Origin: Acidobacteriota bacterium
GTDB taxonomy: Bacteria; Acidobacteriota; Terriglobia; Bryobacterales; UBA6623
NCBI GenBank assembly: GCA_016125275.1
Contig: WGMB01000003.1
Span: 1-64,000 of the forward strand
Direction: 5' to 3'
DNA: 64,000 nt
Shown: positions 53,184-61,245 of the stretch, in pieces
Layout: the number at the start of each line of letters is the position of its first letter
Position numbering within the stretch: the stretch's first letter is position 1
Program-made: the position numbers and the translations under genes
Notes under the pieces: model-generated
Seen by the model: the letters and a program-made list of their open reading frames with translations, nothing else
What the model was told of the DNA's origin: nothing
Databases searched by the model: none

Positions 53184-54143
53184 ATGACTCCAGACCATTC
53201 CGATCCGCTCGCGCCGCTCAGCCAACAGGTCATCGAGGCCTTTGACAAGGTCAACGGAGGAATCCACGCCGGCTTCCGACCGGCTCACGCCAAGGGGCTC
53301 CTACTTTCGGGCGAGTTCACGCCTGCGCCGGAAGGCGCCGCGCTGACCACCGCCCCGCACTTGCATCGGCCTTCGACGCCGGTGTCGGTGCGCTTCTCCG
53401 ACTTCGCCGGCGTCCCCGCGGTCGCCGACAACGGAGACAACTCCAGCCCGCGCGGCATCGCCATCCGCTTCCACCTGGCCGAGCACGTCCATACCGACAT
53501 CATTGGGCACTCGACCAACAGCTTCCCCACGCGCACGGCGGAGGAGTTCTTGGGCTTTCTGGGGGCGGTTTACGCGACGGCGCAAAGCACGGAGAAGCCG
53601 TCGCCGATCGAGATGTTCTTGGGATCGCATCCGGCCGCGCTGGCCTTCGTGATGACGCCGAAGCCGATTCCGGTCAGCTTCGCCCAGGAGCAGTTTTTCG
53701 GCGTGAGCGCCTACAAGTTCCATAACGCCAGCGAGAGCCGCTACGGCCGCTATCAGATCATTCCGGCGACCGGCGCGAGCTACCTAACTGCGGAGGAGGC
53801 GGCCGGCCGCAGCGCCGACTTCCTATTCGACGAGCTTCGCGAGCGGCTGGCGAAGGAGCCCGTGAAGATGGTCATCGCGGTGCAGATGGCCGAAGAAGGG
53901 GATGTGACCGACGACGCCACCGCGGTTTGGCCCGACGAGCGGCCCGTGGTCGAGCTCGGCACGATCACCCTGACGGGCGTGGTGGAGAACAACGAGGCCG
54001 AGCAGCGCCACATCATCTTCGACCCGATTCCACGCGTGGAAGGGATCGAGGCCTCGGCGGACCCGCTGCTGGAGCCCCGGGCGTCGATCTATCTGATGAG
54101 CGGAAGGCGGCGGCGCAAGGCGGGAGCCGCGCAGACGGCCTAG
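53184..54143 (+). CDS. Catalase-like heme protein (catalase-related peroxidase)
   Basis: 319 residues, shorter than classical catalase (about 480). The heme side is recognisable: HAKGLLLSGEF with the distal His region, VSVRFSDFAG, DNSSPRGIAIRFHL, and LEPRASIYLMSGRRRR near the C-terminus holding the proximal Tyr with its Arg. This matches the small catalase-fold peroxidases (SrpA/YbdZ-like groups). No signal peptide. It would use peroxide to oxidise small donors or act as a weak catalase. It stands alone between the RND terminator and the convergent MoaA operon, so no partner can be named. Confidence 0.85.
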   Translation: MTPDHSDPLAPLSQQVIEAFDKVNGGIHAGFRPAHAKGLLLSGEFTPAPEGAALTTAPHLHRPSTPVSVRFSDFAGVPAVADNGDNSSPRGIAIRFHLAEHVHTDIIGHSTNSFPTRTAEEFLGFLGAVYATAQSTEKPSPIEMFLGSHPAALAFVMTPKPIPVSFAQEQFFGVSAYKFHNASESRYGRYQIIPATGASYLTAEEAAGRSADFLFDELRERLAKEPVKMVIAVQMAEEGDVTDDATAVWPDERPVVELGTITLTGVVENNEAEQRHIIFDPIPRVEGIEASADPLLEPRASIYLMSGRRRRKAGAAQTA

Positions 54144-54175
54144 TGCGGTCGGGGACTCGGGCGCGACAGCCTACA

Positions 54176-54451
54176 CTACTCAGAATCGGGATGCGCAGGG
54201 GGGACGAGCTTCAATTGCGCAGTGACGTCCCAATTTTCGGGCTGATCCATGGGCCGAAACCACTTCCCTCCTGCGTCCAGCCACCGCAGGCGCATCGCAG
54301 AGACGGAGGCTTGGCTGACGTCCTCGTAGCCAAACTCGGTCCCACAGCAGGAACAGATGGTGAAATCGGGACTCCGGCCATCTTCACCCCAAGGCGGATA
54401 GCCTTGGTCGAGGCCGCAGACCCGACAGTGATGAGATGGCTCCAGGGGCAC
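54176..54451 (-). CDS. Small zinc-ribbon protein, unknown function
   Basis: 91 residues from GTG, with GGAGG 8 bases upstream inside the end of moaA. Two CxxC pairs (HCRVCGLDQGYPPWGEDG and ICSCCGTEFGYED) form a probable zinc ribbon. They are followed by a helix and WLDAGGKWFRP and ENWDVTAQL. I recall this pattern from a widespread family of uncharacterised short Cys-rich proteins. It begins 4 bases after the moaA stop, so it is co-transcribed; a link to molybdenum cofactor is not otherwise supported. Confidence 0.7.
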   Translation of the reverse strand: MPLEPSHHCRVCGLDQGYPPWGEDGRSPDFTICSCCGTEFGYEDVSQASVSAMRLRWLDAGGKWFRPMDQPENWDVTAQLKLVPPAHPDSE

Positions 54452-54455
54452 AGCA

Positions 54456-55490
54456 CTATCCTCCCAGGCTGATCATCTCGATCTTGGCGTGGTCCTCGGG
54501 CCGGTATCCGCCGGCCGAGCCCAGCGCCACCAGCCTCGCCTCGGAGTAGCGGTCCGAGCGCCCGCGCCAGACCGCAGCGATCCGCTCGCGCAGGGCGTCG
54601 TCGGCGGCGCCCTCCCGCAGGGGGGTCTTCAAGTCCTCGCCGGTCGAGGCGAACAGGCAGGTGACCAGGCGGCCGTCGGCCGTCAGGCGGGCTCGCGTAC
54701 AGTCTCCGCAGAAGGGCTCGGTCACAGAGGCGATCACGCCCACCTTGCCGCCGCCGTCCACATACTCGTAGTCCGCCGCCGGACGGCTCCCACGCGGCTC
54801 CCCGGCGGGCCGCAGCGGATAGCGGGCCGCCACCGTGCGCAGGATCTCCGCCTTGGAAACCAGCTTCTCCGAGCGCCAGCGGTTGGCGTTGCCAACGTCC
54901 ATGTACTCGATGAAGCGCAACTCGTAGCCCTCGCTCCGGGCGAACTCGGCGAGCTCGAGGATCTCGCCGTCGTTGACGCCTTTCTCGATCACCGCGTTGA
55001 GCTTGATGGGCGTCAGCCCCACGCGCTTGGCTTCCCGCAGCCCTTCGAGCGCCGGGGCGAGGTCGCCGCGCTGCGTCATCCGGCGAAAGGTCTCCGGCCG
55101 CACCGAGTCGACGGAGACAGTCACGCGCCGCAGGCCGGCCTCGCGCAGGGGCATAGCCAGCTTGGCCAGGCGCGAGGCGTTGGTCGTCATCGCCAAGTCT
55201 TCCACGCCGGGGATCGCCGCCAAACGGGCGACCAGCTCAGTCAGACCCTGGCGCACCAGCGGTTCGCCGCCGGTCAACCGAATCCGCCGCACTCCCAGCT
55301 CAACGAACAGCCGAGCCAAACGCTCGATCTCCTCGAAGGACAGGATCTTGGACTTGTGCAGCCACTCGTACTCGTCGAGCGGCATGCAGTAGGTGCAGCG
55401 AAAGTTGCAGCGGTCCGTCACAGAGATCCGCAGATCCTCGAGCGGCCTTTGATGGACGTCGCGCAACACTTTCTTCATTTTAGAAGGCAT
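54456..55490 (-). CDS. moaA: GTP 3',8-cyclase MoaA, molybdenum cofactor biosynthesis
   Basis: 344 residues from the ATG at 55490, or 340 from the ATG at 55478 (KKVLRDVHQR). The latter may be the real start, because TAGAAT at 55494-55489 has the spacing of a -10 to it and overlaps the first ATG. The open frame extends 89 codons further but into the divergent gene. The radical SAM cluster is SVTDRCNFRCTYCMP. The second 4Fe-4S site is FCGDCTRARLTADGRLVTC (CxxC-x13-C). The C-terminal Gly-Gly needed for catalysis is present (ISLGG). MoaA rearranges GTP to 3',8-cyclo-dihydro-GTP, the first step to molybdopterin. No other moa, moe or mog gene is in the window. Confidence 0.93.
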   Translation of the reverse strand: MPSKMKKVLRDVHQRPLEDLRISVTDRCNFRCTYCMPLDEYEWLHKSKILSFEEIERLARLFVELGVRRIRLTGGEPLVRQGLTELVARLAAIPGVEDLAMTTNASRLAKLAMPLREAGLRRVTVSVDSVRPETFRRMTQRGDLAPALEGLREAKRVGLTPIKLNAVIEKGVNDGEILELAEFARSEGYELRFIEYMDVGNANRWRSEKLVSKAEILRTVAARYPLRPAGEPRGSRPAADYEYVDGGGKVGVIASVTEPFCGDCTRARLTADGRLVTCLFASTGEDLKTPLREGAADDALRERIAAVWRGRSDRYSEARLVALGSAGGYRPEDHAKIEMISLGG

Positions 55491-55507
55491 TCTAGAAAGG
55501 AAGGCCG

Positions 55508-56005
55508 ATGACGTACTTTCGAGAGCTGCAGCCCTCCTGGAACAACCCCCTCGCCTGGTTGGCACTGGCGCCCGCCGGGATCGGGTCGTACGCGATCCTG
55601 CAGATCGCCAAAACCGCCGGCTCCAGGACGCCGTACTCCGCCGTGCTGTCGGCGGCGGCCTCGCTCTGCCTGGCGCTGTGGATCTTCTCGATCCGGCTGG
55701 ATACCGACGTGGAGCAGGCGGGGCTGCGGCTGCGCTTTCGGTTCCTGTGGCCCACACGCCAGATCTCTTACGAGGCGATCGCCCGCGCCGAAGCCGTCGA
55801 GTACGAGCCGATCAAGAACTATGGCGGCTGGGGCCTCCGCCGCGGCAAGCACGACGGCCGGGCGGAGTGGGTTTGGAGCATTTCCGGACGCAGGGGCGTG
55901 CGACTGCACTTTCACGACGGGGAGACGTTCCTACTCGGCTCGCGGCGTCCCGAAGAGCTCGCCGCCGCCATCAACACGCGAATTTCGGCGGTTCATGTAG
56001 CCTGA
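55508..56005 (+). CDS. Small membrane protein with PH-like domain (DUF6141-like)
   Basis: 165 residues; AAGGAAGG lies 6 bases before the ATG. Two hydrophobic segments at about 15-35 and 45-65 (AWLALAPAGIGSYAIL, AVLSAAASLCLALWIFSI). They are followed by a soluble beta-rich domain with YEPIKNYGGWGLRRGK, GVRLHFHDGETFLLGS and RRPEELAAAI. The GGWG turn and a GSxRPEEL ending are what I remember from DUF6141 and related bacterial PH-like domains. Divergent from moaA with only about 20 bases between, so the two promoters overlap the coding starts. Function unknown. Confidence 0.65.
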   Translation: MTYFRELQPSWNNPLAWLALAPAGIGSYAILQIAKTAGSRTPYSAVLSAAASLCLALWIFSIRLDTDVEQAGLRLRFRFLWPTRQISYEAIARAEAVEYEPIKNYGGWGLRRGKHDGRAEWVWSISGRRGVRLHFHDGETFLLGSRRPEELAAAINTRISAVHVA

Positions 56006-56048
56006 GCGCCGCTGGCTGCATCCAACAGTAGCGGACCCCGGCGCGGGT

Positions 56049-56054
56049 TAGAAT
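56049..56054 (+). promoter_or_regulatory. Candidate -10 hexamer (TAGAAT) of the Fe-S carrier-nadA operon
   Basis: TAGAAT lies 19 bases before the ATG of the A-type carrier, followed by AGGAACGGAA as ribosome binding site. No consensus -35 upstream. Confidence 0.35.
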
Positions 56055-56073
56055 AAAACAGGAACGGAAAGCC

Positions 56074-56394
56074 ATGATCACCGTCACGGCCAGCGCGGTC
56101 AACAAGATCCGGAAGATGCTCAGCGACAACAACGAGCCGGCGCTACGCCTCGGCATCGTCGGCGGAGGCTGCTCGGGCTTGAGCTACAAGTTCAAGTACG
56201 ACAAGCAGGCGCGTCCCACCGACAACGTGTTGGAGGTCGACGGCGTGACTCTGTTCGTCGATCCCAAGAGCATGACCTACCTCGACGGCATGGTGCTGGA
56301 CTACGAAGAGACCCTCCTTGAGCAGGCCTTCCGCTTCAAGAATCCCAACGCGCAAAAGAGCTGCGGCTGCGGCCGCTCGTTCCAGGTATCCTGA
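56074..56394 (+). CDS. A-type iron-sulfur cluster carrier (IscA/ErpA family)
   Basis: 106 residues. The family signature is complete: ITVTASAVNKIRKML at the start, GGGCSGLSYKFKY with the first Cys, and SCGCGRSF with the two C-terminal Cys that together bind the cluster. It cannot be told from sequence whether it is IscA, SufA or ErpA. It is 47 bases upstream of nadA on the same strand. Since quinolinate synthase needs a labile 4Fe-4S cluster, a dedicated carrier for NadA is a sensible reading. Confidence 0.92.
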   Translation: MITVTASAVNKIRKMLSDNNEPALRLGIVGGGCSGLSYKFKYDKQARPTDNVLEVDGVTLFVDPKSMTYLDGMVLDYEETLLEQAFRFKNPNAQKSCGCGRSFQVS

Positions 56395-56441
56395 CCAGGC
56401 CCTCGGCCGCCGCGGTATTCACGCCCGAGATTTGTTGAAAA

Positions 56442-57497
56442 ATGACCGATCCCATCCAGTTTGACGATTGGTACGACAAGTTCAATCGTTTTTCCGGGGA
56501 CCTCTATCCCGGCCGGTACACGCGCGACTTCGTGCGGGACCTCGTCGAGCAGGGCCGCGAGGTCGCGGCTTTGGCCAAGCAGAAGGACTCGGTCATCGTC
56601 GCCCACAACTATCAGTACCCAGAGCTGCAGGAAGCGGCCGTCGAGGTCGGCGATTCGCTGGGGCTGAGCCAGTTCGTCGGGCGACAGTCGAAGCCTCGGG
56701 TGGACTTCTGCGGCGTCTGGTTCATGGGCGAGACCGCCAAGACGATCGTGGGCGACCGCGCGCGGGTCTACATGCCGGCTCAGCCGGGCTGCTCGCTGGT
56801 GCAGTCGATCGACCACGCGCGCATCGAGAGCTGGCGGCGACAGAACCCCGACGGCCTCATCATCTCCTACGTCAACACCGACGCCCGCACCAAGGCGATG
56901 AGCGACTACGTCTGCACCTCGCGCAATGCGGCCCAGGTGGTGCGCCACGCCGCCGACCACAACCCCGGCAAGCGTATGCTGTTTCTGCCGGACAAGTACT
57001 TGGGAGCGGTTTCGCTGGCGCAGAGCAAGGTCGACGCTGACCTGGTGGACCTGTATGACGGCGGCTGCCATGTACACGCCAAGATCGGCGAGAGCGCCCT
57101 GGACGAAGCCTACGAGCGGCATCCCGAAGCCGAGCTGCTGATTCACCCGGAGTGCGGCTGCGCCTCCACGTGTCTAGCCAAGATCATGAACCACGAGTCA
57201 GAGTTCAGCCGGGCCTTCTACCTCTCGACCGAGCAGATGATTCACCATGCGGCGGCGTCCGAGGCCCGGGAGTTCATCGTGGGTACCGAGATGGGGATGC
57301 TGTACCGTCTGCGCAAGGACGTGCCGCACAAGATCTTCCACCCGGTGCACCCGGAAGCGATGTGCGAATACATGAAGGAGAACGACTTGGCGAAGCTCCT
57401 GTACTCGCTGCGCCACGACGAGATCGAGGTGCTGATCGACGAGCCGACGCGGCGCAAGGCGCAAGCGGCGATTGACCGGATGCTGACGATCCAGTAG
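56442..57497 (+). CDS. nadA: Quinolinate synthase NadA
   Basis: 351 residues, the normal length. NadA condenses iminoaspartate with dihydroxyacetone phosphate to quinolinate, the NAD precursor. Visible family features: VIVAHNYQYPELQEAA near residue 50, VDFCGVWFMGETAK, YVNTDARTKAMSDYVCTSRNA, LFLPDKYLG, DGGCHVHAKI and HPECGC. The three cluster Cys are the one in FCGVWF, the one in YVCTSRN and one of the two in HPECGC. Together with the preceding Fe-S carrier it forms a two-gene operon. nadB and nadC are not in the window. Confidence 0.95.
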   Translation: MTDPIQFDDWYDKFNRFSGDLYPGRYTRDFVRDLVEQGREVAALAKQKDSVIVAHNYQYPELQEAAVEVGDSLGLSQFVGRQSKPRVDFCGVWFMGETAKTIVGDRARVYMPAQPGCSLVQSIDHARIESWRRQNPDGLIISYVNTDARTKAMSDYVCTSRNAAQVVRHAADHNPGKRMLFLPDKYLGAVSLAQSKVDADLVDLYDGGCHVHAKIGESALDEAYERHPEAELLIHPECGCASTCLAKIMNHESEFSRAFYLSTEQMIHHAAASEAREFIVGTEMGMLYRLRKDVPHKIFHPVHPEAMCEYMKENDLAKLLYSLRHDEIEVLIDEPTRRKAQAAIDRMLTIQ

Positions 57498-57634
57498 GCT
57501 CGACCCTGACGTCAGCATCAGGACCGCCGGTCGCCCGGCCGCGAAGCCTCCGGCGGAACCGGTCGGGTTTAGAACGAGTTGCACCGCGCGCCGGGAATGG
57601 TCTTCGGCGTGCACTCGGATCCTCGGAATATTCT

Positions 57635-58867
57635 ATGCTTCGCGTCGACCCCCAAACCCGCGCGCTAGCCCCTCTGGGACGCCGGACGCTCGAACCTGTC
57701 TCTATTCTGCAGCGCTACACCCTGGCTGAGCTGGTGGCGAGCAACCCGGAAGAGTTCTTCCGGGACCTCGGCCTCGAGCTCGTCTTCTTGACCGCAGGCA
57801 TGGAGCTGCGCGCCGGTCGGCCGACGATGTTGGCCGCCGACGCCGACGGCCGCGTCTACGTGCTGGCGTTCCAACGCAAGGACCAACCCCTGGACCTGAT
57901 CGATCCGCTCGAGGAGGCCAGCCGCGTGGCGCGCTGGGGAGGGCTGGATCTGCTGCGACGGCTGCTGCCGGACCGAGCCAGCGCCGCCCGGGAGTTTCTG
58001 CGCGTTCCGCCGGCGAAGCTCAACAGTGAGCAGGGCGTGGTGCTGATCGGCGAATCCTTCGACGTCGAGACGCTCTCGGCGGCGGGCTGGCTGCGACGGC
58101 GCTACAACGTCAGTATCTTGTGCTTCCGAGCCCGCATGGCGGTCGACTCGCTCAGCGGCCACGAGTATTTGGCTTGCCGCGATTTGGGCGAAGAAGTCGA
58201 GCAGATCTACCAGGAGCGCCAGAGCGCCTCTGACGACGGCGCGCCGTGGCCGACGATCGCGCCCGACATCGCCGACCAACCCCAGCCCGCCCCGGCCGAG
58301 ACGGACGACGTCGACGCGACTGTGACCAGCGAGGACGCCGGCGCCGCCTTACAGGCCGATGTCGATGACGCGCTCGTCGATGCAGCCGAAGCGGAGGCGG
58401 TCGCCGAGCCGGCGGTCGATCGCGCGCCCACGCCGAGCCCTGAGGCTGAGATCGTGGTCGATGCCGCTCCGGGAGACCCGCTCGAAGAAGTGTTGCAATC
58501 CACCAGCTTGGTGCCCGCCTCCGCTGCCCAAGAGGGCGACGGCGACGAGCGCCGCGAGACCAACCGGCGGTACGATCTGCAGGCCCGCCGCCTGCGCCTG
58601 GACTATTTCGGCCGGCTCCTCGGCGCCCGTCTGGTCGACTTTTCCGCCAAGGGGATCGGCGTGGAGGCGCTGTCGCCCCTGCCGATCGGCGCAGAAGTCG
58701 GAATCTCGGGCGAGCTGATCGGCAAGGACGGCTCGATGGGCTTGGACGGCCGCGTCAAGGTGAAGCACTGCCGCACCGGCGAGGACGGCGTCAGCCGCAT
58801 CGGGCTGGAGCTGGACGAGAGCGCCCTGCGGTTGGTGGAGAACCAGGAGTTCTTCGACCGCCGCTGA
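57635..58867 (+). CDS. PilZ-domain protein with N-terminal nuclease-like domain
   Basis: 410 residues. Residues 1-190 resemble a PD-(D/E)xK/NucS-like fold (LELVFLTAGMELRAG, MLAADADGRVYVLAFQRKDQ, then ASRVARWGGLDLLRRLL), but the expected E-x-K is Q-R-K, so it is probably not a nuclease. Residues 195-310 are a long acidic Ala/Pro-rich linker. The C-terminal 100 residues have the PilZ pattern: ETNRRYDLQARRLRLDY with the RxxxR region, VDFSAKGIGVEAL with the D-x-S-x-x-G, and SRIGLEL. PilZ domains bind cyclic di-GMP; the first motif here is loose, so binding is uncertain. TATTCT directly precedes the ATG. It stands alone between nadA and the convergent SDR gene. Confidence 0.65.
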   Translation: MLRVDPQTRALAPLGRRTLEPVSILQRYTLAELVASNPEEFFRDLGLELVFLTAGMELRAGRPTMLAADADGRVYVLAFQRKDQPLDLIDPLEEASRVARWGGLDLLRRLLPDRASAAREFLRVPPAKLNSEQGVVLIGESFDVETLSAAGWLRRRYNVSILCFRARMAVDSLSGHEYLACRDLGEEVEQIYQERQSASDDGAPWPTIAPDIADQPQPAPAETDDVDATVTSEDAGAALQADVDDALVDAAEAEAVAEPAVDRAPTPSPEAEIVVDAAPGDPLEEVLQSTSLVPASAAQEGDGDERRETNRRYDLQARRLRLDYFGRLLGARLVDFSAKGIGVEALSPLPIGAEVGISGELIGKDGSMGLDGRVKVKHCRTGEDGVSRIGLELDESALRLVENQEFFDRR

Positions 58868-58880
58868 GCGCTCCCCTGCT

Positions 58881-59651
58881 CTAACGAGCCGTGTATCCGC
58901 CGTCGATGACCAGCTCGGCGCCGGTCATGAACTTGGATTCGTCAGAAACCAAGTAGACCACGCCCCAGCCAATGTCATCGGGCTCGCCCACATGCCCGAT
59001 CGGGTGCCGCGAATCGAGGTCCGCCTTGAGGGCGGCCTCGCCTTCGGGCGTGCCGTCGGCCAGTCCGGCCACCAGGGGCGTCCAGATGTACCCGGGGTGG
59101 ATGGAGTTGACGCGGATCTTATCCGGCGCGTAGATCAGCGCGTCGTTCTTGGTCATCAGCCGAACCGCGCCCTTGGACGCGTGATACGGCGGCAGATCGG
59201 CCGCGCCGATGATGCCGTAGATCGACGACATGTTCACGATGGAGCCGCCGCCGGCTTCCTTCAGGTAGCCGATGGCGTACTTGGTGCACAGGAACACGCC
59301 CGTCACATTCACGTCCATCAAAGCCCGCCACTCCTCCACGGTGATCTCGTGGGTGGGCTTGTTCACGCCGGCGATGCCGGCATTGTTGACCAGGGCGTCG
59401 ATGGACCCGAATTTCTCGCGCACCTCGCGAAAGACCCGCTCCACGTCCGGCTCCTTGGTAATATCCAACCGCCAGAACGCGGCCGTTCCGCCGGCTTTCT
59501 CGATCTCCTCGACAACTTCTCGGCCTTCGGCTTCCCGGAGGTCGGTGACGGCAACCTTTGCGCCTTCTTTCGCGAGCAGCAGGCATGAGGATCTGCCGAT
59601 CCCCAGCGCACCGCCGGTGACGATGACCGTCTTTCCTTGAGCCCTTTTCAT
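58881..59651 (-). CDS. Short-chain dehydrogenase/reductase
   Basis: 256 residues from the ATG at 59651, preceded by AGGAGGTGG; the open frame extends far upstream but out of the SDR homology. Classical SDR motifs: VTGGALGIGRSS (NAD(P) binding), VNNAGIAG, VNMSSIYG with catalytic Ser, YHASK with Tyr and Lys, and HPGYIWTP. The Asp of VTDLREAEG after the second strand favours NAD(H) over NADP(H). Residues GAELVIDGGYTA close the fold. Family: 3-oxoacyl-ACP reductase/hydroxysteroid-dehydrogenase-like; the substrate is unknown. Downstream of the MFS transporter on the same strand with a 95-base gap, possibly one operon. Confidence 0.88.
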   Translation of the reverse strand: MKRAQGKTVIVTGGALGIGRSSCLLLAKEGAKVAVTDLREAEGREVVEEIEKAGGTAAFWRLDITKEPDVERVFREVREKFGSIDALVNNAGIAGVNKPTHEITVEEWRALMDVNVTGVFLCTKYAIGYLKEAGGGSIVNMSSIYGIIGAADLPPYHASKGAVRLMTKNDALIYAPDKIRVNSIHPGYIWTPLVAGLADGTPEGEAALKADLDSRHPIGHVGEPDDIGWGVVYLVSDESKFMTGAELVIDGGYTAR

Positions 59652-59746
59652 GGCCGTCCACCTCCTACTGGAAATGGCGTCGGCGGGGCTCTCGTCGTTA
59701 CGAAAATGAGGCGATGGATCGGCTCGGACCGGCCGAGCCGATCGCA

Positions 59747-61000
59747 TCAGCGGATGGTCGAGCGGACGAGCCGCAAGCGGGAGCCGAGGCCGGCCCAGCG
59801 CTCGCTCTCGCGCAGCGTGTGAACCAGGGCCAAAGCCGAGGTTGCGCCGATGAAGGCGGCGCCGCCCAGCAGCATGTCCCCAAAGCCCACGCCACGGTTG
59901 AACAGCACGCCCATCAGGGCCGGGGCCGCCGCCGTGCTGAAGACCGCCGCCGCCGCGCCGAAGCTGCGGACGCGCCCGACGTTCTCCACACCGAACATCT
60001 CCGCCCAAAGCGCCGGCACAATGCTGCCGGTGGCGCCTGCCGTCACGCCGGTCAGCATCAGGTAGGGGAAGGCCATGATCGGCGACTCGGCAAAGCGCAC
60101 CAGCAACACCGCCGCACCCAGGGGCAGTGTATAGATAGGGAGCAGCGCCGTGGCCGTGTAGCGATCGATGAGTGAGCCCATGCCGATCGAGCAGGCCGCG
60201 CGCGTGATGGCGAAGCCGGTGAAGGCCATCGCCATCCATTCGAGCGACCAGCCCTTGGCCTCCGAAAGCGGCGCCTGGAACAGGAACAGCCCGGTAAGCA
60301 CGAACGGCGGCGTGATCAGCGCCGGCAGGGTGAGCCAGGTGCGGGGGTCGCGGAAGAATGAGCCGCGCTCGATGGTCGCCGGGCCCGCTCCGGCCGGCAA
60401 CGCGCTGATCTCCGTCTCAGCCGGCCGGCGGCTCCAAAGCGTCAACGACAGCGGCAGGACCACCAACAATGCGCCGACGCCCACCAGGCCCCAAATCAGC
60501 TTCCACGGCAGAAAGCCCAGCGCCGCGGCGCAGACCAGCGGCAGCAGCGCCTCGCCCAGCGGATAGCCCAGGCTCGCAAAACCCAGAGCCTTGCCGCGGC
60601 TCGGTCCGAACTCGCGCGCCATCACGGTCTGCGAAATGTGGCCCAGCAGCCCCTGTCCGGTCAGCCGCAGGCCCACGATGCCCACCGCCAGCGCCGCCAC
60701 ATGAGGAGCCCCGGCGACGATGAACGCCGAGACCGCCATGCCCAGCACGGTGTAGGAGATGTAGCGCTTCAAGTCCAGGCTGTCGATCAGCGAACCCAAG
60801 TATGGCAGCGATAGCGCGCTGGCCAGCGTGCCGCCGGCGTAGAGCAACCCAAAGTCTCCCTTGGTCAGCGCAAAGTCCTGCAAGAAATACGGCAGGAACA
60901 AGGAGATGAAGAAGGTTTGGCCAAAACTGGACGACAGGGCCGTCACCAGCCCGAAGGCCAACAACGTCCGGTAGGTATTCAGAAAACGAAAGTAGCTCAT
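59747..61000 (-). CDS. Major facilitator superfamily transporter
   Basis: 417 residues from the ATG at 61000 (SYFRFLNTYRTLLAFG); the frame is open 23 codons further without homology. Twelve hydrophobic segments in two halves can be drawn. The loop 2-3 region reads YLGSLIDSLDLKRYI and the second half has MGSLIDRYTATALL, both in MFS style. The central loop is about 25 residues (WSRRPAETEISALPAGAG). Closest by feel to the monocarboxylate/oxalate-formate type of MFS carriers, but the substrate is not identifiable. The neighbouring SDR may act on the imported compound. Confidence 0.85.
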   Translation of the reverse strand: MSYFRFLNTYRTLLAFGLVTALSSSFGQTFFISLFLPYFLQDFALTKGDFGLLYAGGTLASALSLPYLGSLIDSLDLKRYISYTVLGMAVSAFIVAGAPHVAALAVGIVGLRLTGQGLLGHISQTVMAREFGPSRGKALGFASLGYPLGEALLPLVCAAALGFLPWKLIWGLVGVGALLVVLPLSLTLWSRRPAETEISALPAGAGPATIERGSFFRDPRTWLTLPALITPPFVLTGLFLFQAPLSEAKGWSLEWMAMAFTGFAITRAACSIGMGSLIDRYTATALLPIYTLPLGAAVLLVRFAESPIMAFPYLMLTGVTAGATGSIVPALWAEMFGVENVGRVRSFGAAAAVFSTAAAPALMGVLFNRGVGFGDMLLGGAAFIGATSALALVHTLRESERWAGLGSRLRLVRSTIR

Positions 61001-61228
61001 CTTGTCGGTCCAACAGATACAGCTCGGGCCGGAACACCTGTCGCGGAGCCGTTGGCCCGCCCGATGCACAACCCGATCTGCGCTGTTCGTTTATGGAGAT
61101 TGCCGGCTCGACGTGGCCGGAACCTCAAATAAGAAAAACGGGACCGCTTGGCCCCGCCATTACTTTCAACATACGGGAAGTCCCCGGCGCCGTCAAGGCG
61201 GCCTCCCCTTTCGGGCGGCCCGGTCGGC

Positions 61229-61234
61229 TATGAT
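61229..61234 (+). promoter_or_regulatory. Candidate -10 hexamer (TATGAT) of the CocE/NonD hydrolase gene
   Basis: TATGAT ends 11 bases before the ATG at 61246, giving a predicted leader of about 4-5 bases. No Shine-Dalgarno between it and the start codon. Confidence 0.4.
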
Positions 61235-61245
61235 TTGGCAATCCC

